The notes beneath the pieces were generated by a model. The model was given only the letters and a program-made list of their open reading frames with translations, was not told where the DNA came from and made no database searches. From Carboxylicivirga sp. M1479 (GTDB taxonomy: Bacteria > Bacteroidota > Bacteroidia > Bacteroidales > Marinilabiliaceae): a stretch of 39,196 nucleotides of DNA. The position numbers and the translations under genes were made by a program. This document shows positions 1-8,391 of this stretch, one piece after another (position 1 is the first letter of the stretch; each line of letters begins with the position of its first letter). The DNA lies in assembly GCF_007097485.1 (NCBI RefSeq), contig NZ_VKDE01000039.1, forward strand, positions 1 to 39,196, written 5' to 3'.

Positions 1-580
1 TTAGATTTTATCTATCTGTTTATTAAAGTTAATGCAGCAGATGGAGCTTTTTGCCTAAGTTAAAAATCACGTTTGACTCCTAATTGGTTTTCTCATATTT
101 AGGTATTCCACAAACTAACGATGTGTTTATATTTTGCTTTCTGTTGCCACATGCAGCGTTCAAGTAAATTTTTATTCATCAAACATTACGCTCAAAGGAA
201 TTCATGAATACTTCGTATTTCATCCTTTTGTGTGAAAATTTAGATGCTAAACTTACACGACCACTTCATAGTGGATTATGTTATTGGGTCCTTTGTTATA
301 CCAACATCACGATGCTTAAATTGTTTTGCTAATTCCTTATCACTTTAGCTATTGCTAAAATAGAATCAGTATCGCATATTGATATTTGTAATTCCTTTTA
401 GATGCAAAGCCACATAGGTATGCTAAAATGATTAGGCTGGCTTATTTATAAAATACTAATTTTGTACTGCTTGAATGATCGTCCATAGTGAAGCTCTTTG
501 TTTTGATGTATGAATTCATCATTGAATTGCAGGCAGAAAGTTCAAATCGATTAAGGTTATTAGAACAAAATTATACACAC
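1..580. other. Noncoding leader region, nothing recognised
   Basis: I see no convincing open reading frame, RNA gene or repeat in this stretch. A minus-strand frame closing at position 1 hits another stop within about 60 bases, so it is not the end of a gene. It probably holds the promoter of the flavoprotein gene that follows, but no clear Bacteroidota promoter motif could be assigned. Confidence 0.5.
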
Positions 581-1795
581 ATGCATATTGCCATTATAGG
601 TGGGGGAGCAGCTGGTTTTTTTTCAGCCATTGCCGCCAAAGAAAATTATCCGGATGCCTCGGTTACCATCTTTGAAAAGTCGCGTAAGCTATTATCAAAG
701 GTGAAAATATCGGGGGGCGGTAGATGTAATGTCACAAATGGCTGTACTTCCATACCTGACTTGTGTAAGGCCTATCCCAGAGGGGGCCGAAGTCTTAAAA
801 AAGTGTTTCATGTGTTTAATACTAAACACGCCATGGAGTGGTTTAAGTCCCGTGGTGTGCCTTTAGTCATTCAGGATGATAACTGTGTGTTTCCAGTGTC
901 GCAAGATTCACAGAGCATTATCGATTGCTTTTTAAGGGAGTGCCGCAAACTAGGCGTGCATATAAAAACGCAGGCAGGCGTAAAAGCCATTCGGCAAATT
1001 AATGACGGTTTGGAATTAACTTTTTCCGATGATCTATCCACAAAAAAAGCTTTTGATAAGGTGATTGTGACAAGCGGAGGATCGCCAAAACGTAGTGGCT
1101 TAGATTGGCTGGAGGCTATGCAACATCGTATTGAAGATCCTGTACCATCGTTATTTACCTTTAATATGCCCGATGATAAGGTAAGAAAATTGATGGGTGT
1201 GGTGGTTGATAAAGCCATGGTATCTATTCAAGGAACTAAACTAAAGTCAGATGGACCTTTGCTAATTACGCACTGGGGAATGAGCGGTCCGGCCATATTG
1301 AAGTTATCATCTTTTGGAGCCCGACAGATTAACGAAATGAGTTACCACTTTAATGTGCAGGTTAACTGGTGCAATCAGCAAAATACGAATGATGTGCTTA
1401 ATGAGCTGGACGCCATTGTTCAGCAAAGTCCTAATAAGTTATTGGCCAATGTTAAACCCTTTGGATTGTCGGAGCGATTATGGGTATTCTTATTAGATAA
1501 ATGCGATTTGTCGAGTAGAAAAAAATGGGGCGAAGTTGGTAAGAAAGGACTAAATAAGCTTGCCAATATATTGAGCAACGATACTTATGCAGTAAAAGGC
1601 ATATCTAAGTTTAGAGACGAATTTGTGACCTGCGGAGGTGTTAGCCTCAAAGACATTGATATGAAAACCATGCAGAGTAAAGTGGTGCCAAACTTGTATT
1701 TTGCTGGTGAAGTTTTGGATATTGATGCCATAACAGGAGGTTATAACTTACAGGCGGCCTGGAGTACCGGCTTTGTGGCAGGGCAATTGGGTTAG
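581..1795 (+). CDS. BaiN/HI0933-family FAD-dependent flavoprotein oxidoreductase
   Basis: A 404-residue flavoprotein of the HI0933/YhiN/BaiN family. The N-terminus is a Rossmann dinucleotide-binding strand-turn-helix (MHIAIIGGGAAGFFSAIAA) with the GxGxxG pattern, followed by the family's KxxxSGGGRCNVTN motif near residue 45. The C-terminus has the FAD-contacting segment NLYFAGEVLDIDAITGGYN. Length and motifs fit the family, which is soluble; its physiological substrate is generally not established. The reading frame extends upstream to a GTG at 488, but those 31 extra residues precede the canonical start of the fold, so I chose the ATG at 581. It lies just outside the cassette array and is probably part of the ancestral chromosome. 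Confidence 0.9.
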   Translation: MHIAIIGGGAAGFFSAIAAKENYPDASVTIFEKSRKLLSKVKISGGGRCNVTNGCTSIPDLCKAYPRGGRSLKKVFHVFNTKHAMEWFKSRGVPLVIQDDNCVFPVSQDSQSIIDCFLRECRKLGVHIKTQAGVKAIRQINDGLELTFSDDLSTKKAFDKVIVTSGGSPKRSGLDWLEAMQHRIEDPVPSLFTFNMPDDKVRKLMGVVVDKAMVSIQGTKLKSDGPLLITHWGMSGPAILKLSSFGARQINEMSYHFNVQVNWCNQQNTNDVLNELDAIVQQSPNKLLANVKPFGLSERLWVFLLDKCDLSSRKKWGEVGKKGLNKLANILSNDTYAVKGISKFRDEFVTCGGVSLKDIDMKTMQSKVVPNLYFAGEVLDIDAITGGYNLQAAWSTGFVAGQLG

Positions 1796-1851
1796 TGGTG
1801 TTGTAGTTTGACTCGTTTTAGCCTAATAAATTATTACGTTATTGCTTGCTG

Positions 1852-2049
1852 CCAACGGACGCGGCTATGAAGCGAAAGTGTTTTGTTGCCAAATATACCT
1901 TTCATAATGCTAAGTAGCTAAAGCGTTGGTTTTGTTTTTATCTTTTACTTTTCAATAGCCAAATCAAAGATTTGGCGGTGTTCGCCGAAGCTACAATCTT
2001 TCCAAATAGTGACAAACGCCAAATGCTTTATACTAGCGTGTTGTAGCTC
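1852..2049 (-). repeat. attC-like site of cassette 6 (array end)
   Basis: About 198 bp whose ends form an imperfect inverted repeat (CAACGGACGCGGCTATGAAGC on the left; CAACACGCTAGTATAAAGC as reverse complement of the right). The inner core GTTGTAGCTC at 2040-2049 is the exact complement of the cassette's start core GAGCTACAAC at 2641-2650. A central perfect hairpin, GCCAAATC/GATTTGGC with a 3-base loop, is at 1958-1976. The outer core, GTTGGCAGC on the minus strand (1848-1856), has no partner elsewhere and may be the displaced half of the original attI. Confidence 0.8.
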
Positions 2050-2079
2050 GTATTTTATCTATGATTTTAAAATCAATAT

Positions 2080-2616
2080 TTAATCATTTAGCTTTTTGTA
2101 TCCAACATGGGTGTACTCTTCATATATGTTACAGTAACTGAATGAAATCTCAATCTGTGAAGTAAAGTAGAATAATTCGTTTTTATCAAGTTCAGATTTA
2201 CACATATAATTTGCTTCATATAAAGGCATTGTTTTCTGAATACCAATAATTTTCGCCCCACTGGTATTGGTTACTTGAACATCAGTCAAGGTAACCTGGT
2301 CGTTCATTAGTGCTTTGGGAAATTCAACTTTAAACAATTCGCCAATAGTTGGATATAGAGTTCCATTAAATCTAAACCTAAACGGTTTAATCTTTGCTGG
2401 ACCAAATCCATTATTCGACATATAAACTCCCATTTTACCGTCCTGTAATACAGAACACGAGGTGTTGATTAGTGGTTTTACACTAAGTTTTTTGTGTCGT
2501 CGTTCTAAATAATTAAATCTTAGTGTAATGATTAGTGCTCCTAATGCAATTATTATTGATACAATTCCAATTATTGCATCCCAATTTATTACGCTACTAC
2601 TACTTAATAAAAACAT
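2080..2616 (-). CDS. Cassette 6 protein: single-pass membrane protein, unknown function
   Basis: A 178-residue protein that I do not recognise. Residues about 9-31 (VINWDAIIGIVSIIIALGAL and onward) form one hydrophobic segment close to the N-terminus, followed by a basic YLERRHKK stretch. This suggests a membrane anchor with the bulk of the protein, a beta-rich domain of about 130 residues, on one side of the inner membrane. It is the only gene of the last cassette and starts 34 bases after the cassette core at 2641-2650, with its attC-like site beginning about 30 bases after the stop. No separate promoter is evident, so expression may depend on read-through or on a weak cassette promoter. 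Confidence 0.75.
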   Translation of the reverse strand: MFLLSSSSVINWDAIIGIVSIIIALGALIITLRFNYLERRHKKLSVKPLINTSCSVLQDGKMGVYMSNNGFGPAKIKPFRFRFNGTLYPTIGELFKVEFPKALMNDQVTLTDVQVTNTSGAKIIGIQKTMPLYEANYMCKSELDKNELFYFTSQIEISFSYCNIYEEYTHVGYKKLND

Positions 2617-2640
2617 ATAGATCCGGGGTTATTTTTATAT

Positions 2641-2839
2641 GAGCTACAACGTTTGGCTAGATGAAGCGATTGGCAATTTAACGAAACCTTACCTCCAAAA
2701 ACTCTCTGAGCCAAATCTTTTATTTGTTTTTACCTTTTCATTTCTAAAGCCAAATCAAAGATTTGGCGGTGTTCAATAACCCAACCTAAATTGAAATTAC
2801 TCACGAACGCCAATTGCTTTATACTAGCGTGTTGTAGGT
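2641..2839 (-). repeat. attC-like site of cassette 5
   Basis: A 199-bp site of the long class, closely similar to the 1852-2049 site. The inner core GTTGTAGGTA (2831-2840) is complementary to TACCTACAAC at 3347-3356, the start core of the same cassette. The outer core, GTTGTAGCTC on the minus strand (2641-2650), begins cassette 6. The central hairpin GCCAAATC/GATTTGGC lies at 2749-2767, and the shared tail ATACTAGCGTGTTGTAG matches the neighbouring site. Confidence 0.83.
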
Positions 2840-2849
2840 AGTATTTTCT

Positions 2850-3344
2850 TTAGCAATTCAATATATTTAGTATTTCTGACTTTTCACTGTAGTTACTGAG
2901 AAAATCAAATATTTCAGTTTCCAATTCATCCATTGTTTGCATTACTATTTTGTTAGATACTAAATAATATTGGTCGTCAAGTCTGTATATTACATTCCTT
3001 TCGAATCCATAAATTTCGATTTCGTTATTTAATCTATACAACACCATCACAGTACTTTCTAGGTTAAATATTTTTTCTTTGTTTAGAATTTTAATAATAC
3101 TTAATACTCTATTCTGGTCAATATGAGTTTTGTTTAATTCAATATAGGTATGCAAATGATGAATCATCTCATTCTTGTTTTTTGATGATAATGAAAGGTC
3201 AATAAACAAAGAATCAGGATTTTCATCACTACAGATTATGTGGTCAGCATAAGAAACTATTGTTTCTGGATTAAGGATATTCATCCGAAGTCCTAGCAGA
3301 ATTATAAGTAATTCTTCAATTATTTTTTGCGGTTTATTCATCAT
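2850..3344 (-). CDS. Cassette 5 protein: small soluble protein, unknown function
   Basis: A 164-residue protein with no recognised domain. It lacks a signal peptide and obvious membrane segments, is rich in Ile, Leu, Asn and Glu, and its N-terminal half looks mostly helical. It starts with two consecutive ATG codons only a few bases after the cassette core at 3348-3356, so any ribosome-binding determinant would lie inside the attC site. Its own attC-like site begins about 10 bases after the stop codon. It could be an immunity-type or antitoxin-like protein, as often found in cassettes, but nothing in the sequence shows this. Confidence 0.75.
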   Translation of the reverse strand: MMNKPQKIIEELLIILLGLRMNILNPETIVSYADHIICSDENPDSLFIDLSLSSKNKNEMIHHLHTYIELNKTHIDQNRVLSIIKILNKEKIFNLESTVMVLYRLNNEIEIYGFERNVIYRLDDQYYLVSNKIVMQTMDELETEIFDFLSNYSEKSEILNILNC

Positions 3345-3347
3345 ATT

Positions 3348-3400
3348 ACCTACAACTAGGGGATAGACGGAGTACTCCGTCTATCCCCCATTTGGGGCAC
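3348..3400 (-). repeat. Short attC-like site of cassette 4 with perfect 30-bp palindrome
   Basis: At only 53 bp this site is a quarter the length of the others. Positions 3359-3388 form a perfect uninterrupted palindrome: 15 bases beginning GGGGATAGACGGAGT and their exact reverse complement. To the left is the core GTTGTAGGT (minus strand) of cassette 5. To the right, ATTTGGGGCAC (3390-3400) matches 9 of 11 positions of GTTGGGGGCAC, the minus-strand start core of cassette 4 at 4087-4097. The palindrome could also act as a transcription terminator, but the flanking cores favour a short attC. Confidence 0.75.
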
Positions 3401-3422
3401 GTTTTTATATAAGTTCAGTATA

Positions 3423-4067
3423 TTAAATTCCATTAGTTGTTGTTTTGAATTCTCTTTCATGCTCTTTATACCACTTTCTCACGTCTGCTGTGAAAAGGAA
3501 ATAAATAGCCATTATTTGCAGTACAATTTGTGACATATTCAATGGCGAAATAGGCATGTGGGATATTGAAGCTAGTTGTATAATCATTCCAATTATAAAC
3601 ATGCCAACGAATAGGTTTCTAGCCCATTTATAACCAGCATGAATCATATAGGCTACAAAAAGCATAATGGTAAATGTAGGGACTGTTATACCCAATTCAC
3701 CTATATTAATTCCTACAGAGTATTTTACACTTAAGAAAATCATTGCTACTATTCCAATCGCAGTTGATAGGTATAATAAATATGCTGCAGTTCTAATTTC
3801 TTTTGGCAGATTTATAGGAATCGTAAATCGATTATCACTTTGTTCTTTTCTTTCTTGTTCATAAAGTTCGTTGGATTCAACTCTGAGTTCTACGCTTTGT
3901 TTAATTTCTTCTATTTCTGTTTTATTCGCATTTCGTTTGTCAAGTTCATTTATTGCAGCTAAAATCATTTCATCTACGTAGTCTTCACGATTATCAATAA
4001 TGTCTTGAAGTTGAATATCAGAATATTGACTAACTACTTTAGTGAATTTATTATTTGTATAACTCAT
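3423..4067 (-). CDS. Cassette 4 protein: four-helix membrane protein, unknown function
   Basis: A 214-residue protein. Residues 1-80 are charged and helical, with a motif seen in many Bacteroidota membrane proteins (SDIQLQDIIDNREDYVDEMI, then AAINELDKR). Residues about 95-205 contain four hydrophobic segments, so the N-terminal part is probably a cytoplasmic helical domain on a membrane anchor. I do not recognise a function. The gene starts 20 bases after the cassette core at 4087-4097 and stops about 20 bases before the short attC-like site. It is the sole gene of its cassette. Confidence 0.77.
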   Translation of the reverse strand: MSYTNNKFTKVVSQYSDIQLQDIIDNREDYVDEMILAAINELDKRNANKTEIEEIKQSVELRVESNELYEQERKEQSDNRFTIPINLPKEIRTAAYLLYLSTAIGIVAMIFLSVKYSVGINIGELGITVPTFTIMLFVAYMIHAGYKWARNLFVGMFIIGMIIQLASISHMPISPLNMSQIVLQIMAIYFLFTADVRKWYKEHEREFKTTTNGI

Positions 4068-4086
4068 TTGGTTGTATTCTTAAAAT

Positions 4087-4282
4087 GTGCCCCCAACGGA
4101 CTCGCATATGAGGCGTGTGGGGATTGAAATTGTCGCCTTTTCTTTTCCTCACCAAGACCATTGCTTTTCAAACAACTAATTTAATATTCTAAAGTTGATT
4201 TAAAAGCATTGAGCGGACAAATTGAGATCACAAACCTTTGCGAATCACATGCCCCCACATGACTTATTATGCATTGTTGGCG
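4087..4282 (-). repeat. attC-like site of cassette 3
   Basis: A 196-bp site. Its ends pair imperfectly: CCCCAACGGACTCGCATATG on the left against CGCCAACAATGCATAATAAG from the right, then GTGTGGGG against ATGTGGGG. The inner core GTTGGCG (4276-4282) complements CGCCAAC at 7704-7710, the start of cassette 3. The outer core begins cassette 4. Its centre differs from the other long sites and lacks the GCCAAATC/GATTTGGC hairpin, consistent with the variable terminal part of attC sites. Confidence 0.8.
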
Positions 4283-4293
4283 ATAGTTGTTAC

Positions 4294-5061
4294 TTAATTC
4301 GACATCTTATTTAAGACTTCTTTAATCTCATTTTTATAGCTGCGCCCAATATTTAAAGCAATATCATCCACTATAACTTTACTGGATGAAACCTCTTTTA
4401 ACCGTGCTGTATTAATAATAAAGGAACGATGAATTCGTAAAAACATATCGGGCAATCTGCTGGCAATCGCACTAATTTTTTCTTTACTCTCAATTTGATT
4501 ATTAGTAGTGATAATCTTAATATAATTGGATGAGCTTTCAATGTAAATAATATCTTCATAAGGTATTTTTGTCATTTTCCTGTTGCTCATAATTTCAAGA
4601 ACCGATTTTTTCATTTTCTCTTTTTCATCCAACAAATTTTGCATGACTTTTTGATTTTCTACCGATTTATTCATAATTGACAAAAAGGAACCTACAAAAA
4701 CCAGCATATACAATACGACGCTCACCAGAACAAATAAGGTTGAATTTGGCATTGTATAAGTAAAGTTTGAAATATTAACATAAGCGAAAACGATAACTAC
4801 AAATACAAAGTAGGCAGATACAATAGCAGTACAAAAAGTATAAAAAGCAAATCTTGCATACCGCCGAGTAAGATAATATTTAGGAACAAGGCGATAGTTG
4901 AAAAAATAGAAAGTTACTAAAACAATTAAAAAGTGTGTACTAACAAAGAAAAATGTCAGGGTATTGTTTCCCCATGAAGAGCGAAAGGCAAAGCTTAAAA
5001 CAAAAATGACGAACATCCAATATGCGATATGGTAAAAAGCTTTTTTTAATTTTTCATTCAT
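4294..5061 (-). CDS. Membrane-bound LytTR-family transcriptional regulator (cassette 3)
   Basis: A 255-residue protein with four hydrophobic segments in residues about 10-140 (for example the stretch starting IAYWMFVIFVLSFAF), a short coiled linker, and a LytTR DNA-binding domain from about 158 to 253. Hallmarks of that domain are KIPYEDIIYIESSSNYIKI and FLRIHRSFIINTARL. There is no receiver domain, so it is not a classical response regulator; the membrane part probably senses a signal directly. It is divergent from the ExbB-like gene at 5210 with 148 bases between them, a natural site for autoregulation and control of the two plus-strand genes. It lies with them in one large cassette, and its stop is 12 bases from the attC-like site. 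Confidence 0.87.
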   Translation of the reverse strand: MNEKLKKAFYHIAYWMFVIFVLSFAFRSSWGNNTLTFFFVSTHFLIVLVTFYFFNYRLVPKYYLTRRYARFAFYTFCTAIVSAYFVFVVIVFAYVNISNFTYTMPNSTLFVLVSVVLYMLVFVGSFLSIMNKSVENQKVMQNLLDEKEKMKKSVLEIMSNRKMTKIPYEDIIYIESSSNYIKIITTNNQIESKEKISAIASRLPDMFLRIHRSFIINTARLKEVSSSKVIVDDIALNIGRSYKNEIKEVLNKMSN

Positions 5062-5209
5062 TTTTTTTTACTACTGGCTAATTTGGACGAAGATATTAAA
5101 ATTACAAATAAGAGGTGACAAACAACCAACTTAGAAACGGATTCGACCTTGAAAAAATGCCTTATGATATGTATTTTGGCAGTGTTAATAATAGTACATT
5201 TTAGCATTT

Positions 5210-5617
5210 ATGAAAGAACTATTTTATAGAGGAGGATGGCAGTTCATGAGCGCCTTAACCATATTGTTAGTGATTACAACAGCCTGGTTTATTTTTCATT
5301 TTATTGTTACGTTTCATCCAAAACAAACAAACCACGAAAAATATCAACGTAGAATTAGTCATGGAAAAGTCATAGGCTTATTAGCTATGATAATTGGTAT
5401 ATGTGGACAAATGCTTGGCCTGTATACTATGTCTTGCCTAATTGAAGAAAGAACCGAGACAGGGTTAGAGCTGACTCCTGAAATGATAATAGGAGCTATA
5501 AAAGTTACCATGATTGTTACTATTTACGGAATAATTATTTATCTATTCTCATTGTTGTTATGGTTTATTGCATCAACATTAATTAAGAAAAAGGTAGAAA
5601 GCCTCAATTCTGCTTAA
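5210..5617 (+). CDS. Short MotA/TolQ/ExbB-like membrane protein (cassette 3)
   Basis: A 135-residue protein resembling a trimmed MotA/TolQ/ExbB proton-channel subunit. The N-terminal ELFYRGGWQFMSALTILLVI is like the first helix of ExbB, and residues about 55-125 include a glycine-containing helix (GLLAMIIGICGQMLGLYTM) and TPEMIIGAIKVTMIVTIYGI, as in the ExbB pore helices. It is shorter than typical ExbB (about 200-230 residues), lacking most of the large cytoplasmic loop. It is transcribed opposite to the LytTR gene and with the serine hydrolase gene 117 bases downstream. Proton-channel activity is not shown, as no ExbD/TolR partner is nearby. Confidence 0.65.
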   Translation: MKELFYRGGWQFMSALTILLVITTAWFIFHFIVTFHPKQTNHEKYQRRISHGKVIGLLAMIIGICGQMLGLYTMSCLIEERTETGLELTPEMIIGAIKVTMIVTIYGIIIYLFSLLLWFIASTLIKKKVESLNSA

Positions 5618-5734
5618 ATCATATTTTATTATCACTTAGCATCTTCTTAAGAACCTATTTTTTGTTCCGGCTGAACTATTTGTAGCTAACAGCTTAGGAT
5701 ACCTATGTCTAATAATTACTAAAATTAAATAAAC

Positions 5735-7624
5735 ATGAAACACTTAATTGCAACTTTATTAATGTTATGTTCGATTTTCTCATTCCAGCATGAACTATCT
5801 GCTAGTATAAAAATTGGACAAAGAACTGAATTAAACACTTGGATTGATTCTTCATTTACAGAAAAAATAAAATCGCTCAATATTGCTGGGGCTAGCGTTG
5901 TAGTAATACAAGGCGACTCAATCCTTCACCTTAATGGTTATGGTATAACTGATATTGAATCGAAGAATGCGGTCGATGCTCACACCTCAATATTTGGCGT
6001 AGGCTCTGTGTCTAAAACCTTTGTAGGTACTGCTGCTATGAAATTATGCGAAGATGGGAAATTAGATTTGGACAGGGATGTTAATAATTACCTTAAATCC
6101 ATTCAATTAAAATATCCGTTCAATGATTCAATTACCGCAAGGCATCTTCTAACCCATACCGCCGGTTTTGACGATAATAATATTGGTACAATCGTTCATT
6201 CTGAGGACAAGTTGATTCCTTTGGCTCAATATATAAAAGGCCATATGTCGCCACAATTACGCCCCTCTGGTAAGGCAATAGCCTACTCAAATAACGGATA
6301 TGCACTAATGGGGCTTGTTATTGAAGAAGTATCAGGCATGCCTTTTCATGAGTATGTAAAAGAAAATATTTTGAATCCTTTGGATATGAATTATAGTGGA
6401 TTTAGAAGACAAGCTGAACTTGAAGAAAACTATGTGGCCAGTTATTGGAAAAACGGCGGAAATCTAATTCCATACAAAACCGGTTTTCACCACTTCTACC
6501 CTGCAAGCTCATTTCGTTCAACAGCTGCTGATATGGGGAATTACATGTCTATGTGGTTAAACAATGGTTATTTTAACGGAACTCAATTATTAGATTCCAG
6601 TACAGTTTCTAAAATGTTTCAATCAGCATTTAAAAACTACGATAAAGCTAATTTTGGTTGGTTATTAGGCTTTACTGAATCGCAATGGTATGATTTGAGA
6701 ATTATCGAACACACTGGTGGTATTCAAGGCTTTAGAAGTTTGTTAAGATTGGTGCCGGAAAGAAATCTAGGTGTGTTTATTTGCGTAAATTCATCAAATG
6801 CACGCCAGAATAACAGTCGAAAACTTATGAACCAATTTACATATGATTTATTTGCACGGTTGATGTCCGATTGTATGGTACAAAAAGAAACAGCAAGCAT
6901 TACTTCCACAGTAGGAACTGTTGATGAACCATTAGAAATGTTTACCGGTGCATATAGATATATACGGTATGCTCACTCAACATTAGATAAAATAGGTGTT
7001 TTATTAGGATTAGCTCCTGAAATTGAAATTGTATCAAACAACAGTACCCTTGAAATAGTAGAATGGCAAGAAAAACTAACTCCTATATCGGGTTTATCAT
7101 TCCATAGTAATTATAATAGACATCAAGCTTTTGGTAAAAACACTAAAGGCGATATATCTAATTTCTACATCGATTCATATGCTTATGAGAAATTAAAATG
7201 GTACGAACCACTTAAATTTCAAAGGGTATGGATTGGTAGTATTTTCCTTATTCTATTAATTTATATAATTACAAGTGGCATACGCAAACTATTTGTACGC
7301 AACAGAGAAAGACATTTACTTAAAAAAATCAATTTTTCGCTGGCCTCATTAATTATCCTTTTTATTGTAGTTTTTGCTTACACTCTATTTACCACCGACC
7401 CTATGCAATTCTTTAATGATGTCCCTTTACTCATGAAATTTGCATTAGTATTACCTTTTGTAATTATTCCATTGGGTTTTGTTTCAGTTTATTTGTTGAT
7501 TAGAGCATTTAAGAATAAGGAGTTTAAAATTTTAAGTTTAATTTATCAATCGCTTATTATTGTTGCAGCAACTTTATTTATTCCTTGGTTAATGTATTAT
7601 AACTTAATTGGTTTTAATTATTAA
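5735..7624 (+). CDS. Secreted serine beta-lactamase-family hydrolase with C-terminal membrane helices
   Basis: A 629-residue class C beta-lactamase/PBP-like serine hydrolase. A signal peptide (residues 1-23) is followed by the catalytic domain with SxxK at S91-V-S-K94, YxN at Y184-S-N186 and HTGG at H326-G329, all intact. Residues about 500-625 contain four predicted membrane helices, so the catalytic domain is tethered on the periplasmic face. Family members act as peptidases, esterases or peptidoglycan-modifying enzymes; the substrate cannot be told here. It lies on the plus strand, opposite to the array direction, in the three-gene cassette with a LytTR regulator and an ExbB-like gene. The hairpin at 7634-7657 probably ends transcription. 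Confidence 0.88.
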   Translation: MKHLIATLLMLCSIFSFQHELSASIKIGQRTELNTWIDSSFTEKIKSLNIAGASVVVIQGDSILHLNGYGITDIESKNAVDAHTSIFGVGSVSKTFVGTAAMKLCEDGKLDLDRDVNNYLKSIQLKYPFNDSITARHLLTHTAGFDDNNIGTIVHSEDKLIPLAQYIKGHMSPQLRPSGKAIAYSNNGYALMGLVIEEVSGMPFHEYVKENILNPLDMNYSGFRRQAELEENYVASYWKNGGNLIPYKTGFHHFYPASSFRSTAADMGNYMSMWLNNGYFNGTQLLDSSTVSKMFQSAFKNYDKANFGWLLGFTESQWYDLRIIEHTGGIQGFRSLLRLVPERNLGVFICVNSSNARQNNSRKLMNQFTYDLFARLMSDCMVQKETASITSTVGTVDEPLEMFTGAYRYIRYAHSTLDKIGVLLGLAPEIEIVSNNSTLEIVEWQEKLTPISGLSFHSNYNRHQAFGKNTKGDISNFYIDSYAYEKLKWYEPLKFQRVWIGSIFLILLIYIITSGIRKLFVRNRERHLLKKINFSLASLIILFIVVFAYTLFTTDPMQFFNDVPLLMKFALVLPFVIIPLGFVSVYLLIRAFKNKEFKILSLIYQSLIIVAATLFIPWLMYYNLIGFNY

Positions 7625-7633
7625 GAACTGGAG

Positions 7634-7657
7634 GGTGTTCGATAGTTTTCGAACACC
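7634..7657 (+). terminator. Hairpin after the serine hydrolase gene
   Basis: A perfect 9-bp stem, GGTGTTCGA paired with TCGAACACC, with a 6-base loop, begins 10 bases after the stop codon at 7624. The downstream sequence (TTCTGTATT) is only moderately U-rich, so termination efficiency is uncertain. Confidence 0.6.
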
Positions 7658-7703
7658 TTCTGTATTATAACATTTGGAATAATTCAGCGATTTTCTCAAT
7701 TAC

Positions 7704-7900
7704 CGCCAACGGCCAGGCTATGAAGCGGGTGGGGGTGTTGCCCATTTTTCCTTTCAAAATGCGCGGAGCCAGAGCGCTGAGTTTTGTTTTAACTTTTCAT
7801 TTTTTAAAAGACAAATCAGCGATTTGGCGTTGTTCGCTACCTTCAGCTACCATGAGAAGTACAGTAATGTCCCACCTGATTTATAGCTATTGTTGTGCTT
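7704..7900 (-). repeat. attC-like site of cassette 2
   Basis: A long-class site of about 196 bp. Its ends pair: CGCCAACGGCCAGGCTATGA on the left and GCACAACAATAGCTATAAAT from the right, then GCGGGTGGG against TCAGGTGGG. The inner core GTTGTGCTT (7892-7900) complements AAGCACAAC at 8390-8398, the start of cassette 2. A central hairpin related to GCCAAATC/GATTTGGC is present near 7810-7830. An 84-codon plus-strand frame crosses it, but I regard that as chance. Confidence 0.83.
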
Positions 7901-7983
7901 TCGTGCTTTATAAAATTTTGGTTCTAATCCAACTAGTTTGGTTTGATGATTTTCAAAAACTAAGCACTAGTTAATTCTATTTA

Positions 7984-8352
7984 TCAAATATTATTCATAG
8001 AGGTCGTACAGTAAAGAGTGAGTCCGAAATACAATATTAAAATGGTTCTATATGTCCATTTAGTTGCTGTACTTTTCGTTCTCCAATTAGTTTTTTGAAC
8101 CTGATAGCTTCCCTCTTTGTATCTTAGAAGATTAAATATAATCAGCAAAACAAATCCGACCATGTAAAATATAAATTGAAAATTACTATTCTCAACCTTA
8201 ATCCAATTGGCTTGTATAATTCCTAAACTGAAAATTTGTACCGCAGCTAACATTGCAGGCAGTGAAGGTCTGATACTAGCTTCCATATTAATAAGTTCGT
8301 AAACTGAGCCTATTAAATAATACAAATAATCAATTGGTTTATATAAATTCAT
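7984..8352 (-). CDS. Cassette 2 protein: small multi-pass membrane protein, unknown function
   Basis: A 122-residue protein with about three hydrophobic segments: residues about 30-48, 58-77 (FQFIFYMVGFVLLIIFNLL) and 101-115. A basic loop lies between the last two (KTNWRTKSTATKW). No family is recognised. It is the only gene in its cassette, starting about 40 bases after the core at 8390-8398. Roughly 80 bases separate its stop from the attC-like site. Small membrane proteins are frequent among these cassettes and may act at the cell envelope. Confidence 0.72.
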   Translation of the reverse strand: MNLYKPIDYLYYLIGSVYELINMEASIRPSLPAMLAAVQIFSLGIIQANWIKVENSNFQFIFYMVGFVLLIIFNLLRYKEGSYQVQKTNWRTKSTATKWTYRTILILYFGLTLYCTTSMNNI

Positions 8353-8391
8353 TCACTTGTTTCTTACTTATATATTCGGTCATGGCATGAA

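Noticed and set aside
488-580. Upstream GTG start for the flavoprotein
   Set aside because: The extra 31 residues come before the canonical beta-strand of the FAD-binding fold.
3359-3388. Palindrome as a simple transcription terminator only
   Set aside because: Core sequences with the expected partners flank it on both sides, which a terminator alone does not explain. Dual use remains possible.
7720-7974. 84-codon plus-strand frame
   Set aside because: It lies across the attC-like site and shares no protein-like features; the homologous stretches at the other sites are not open.
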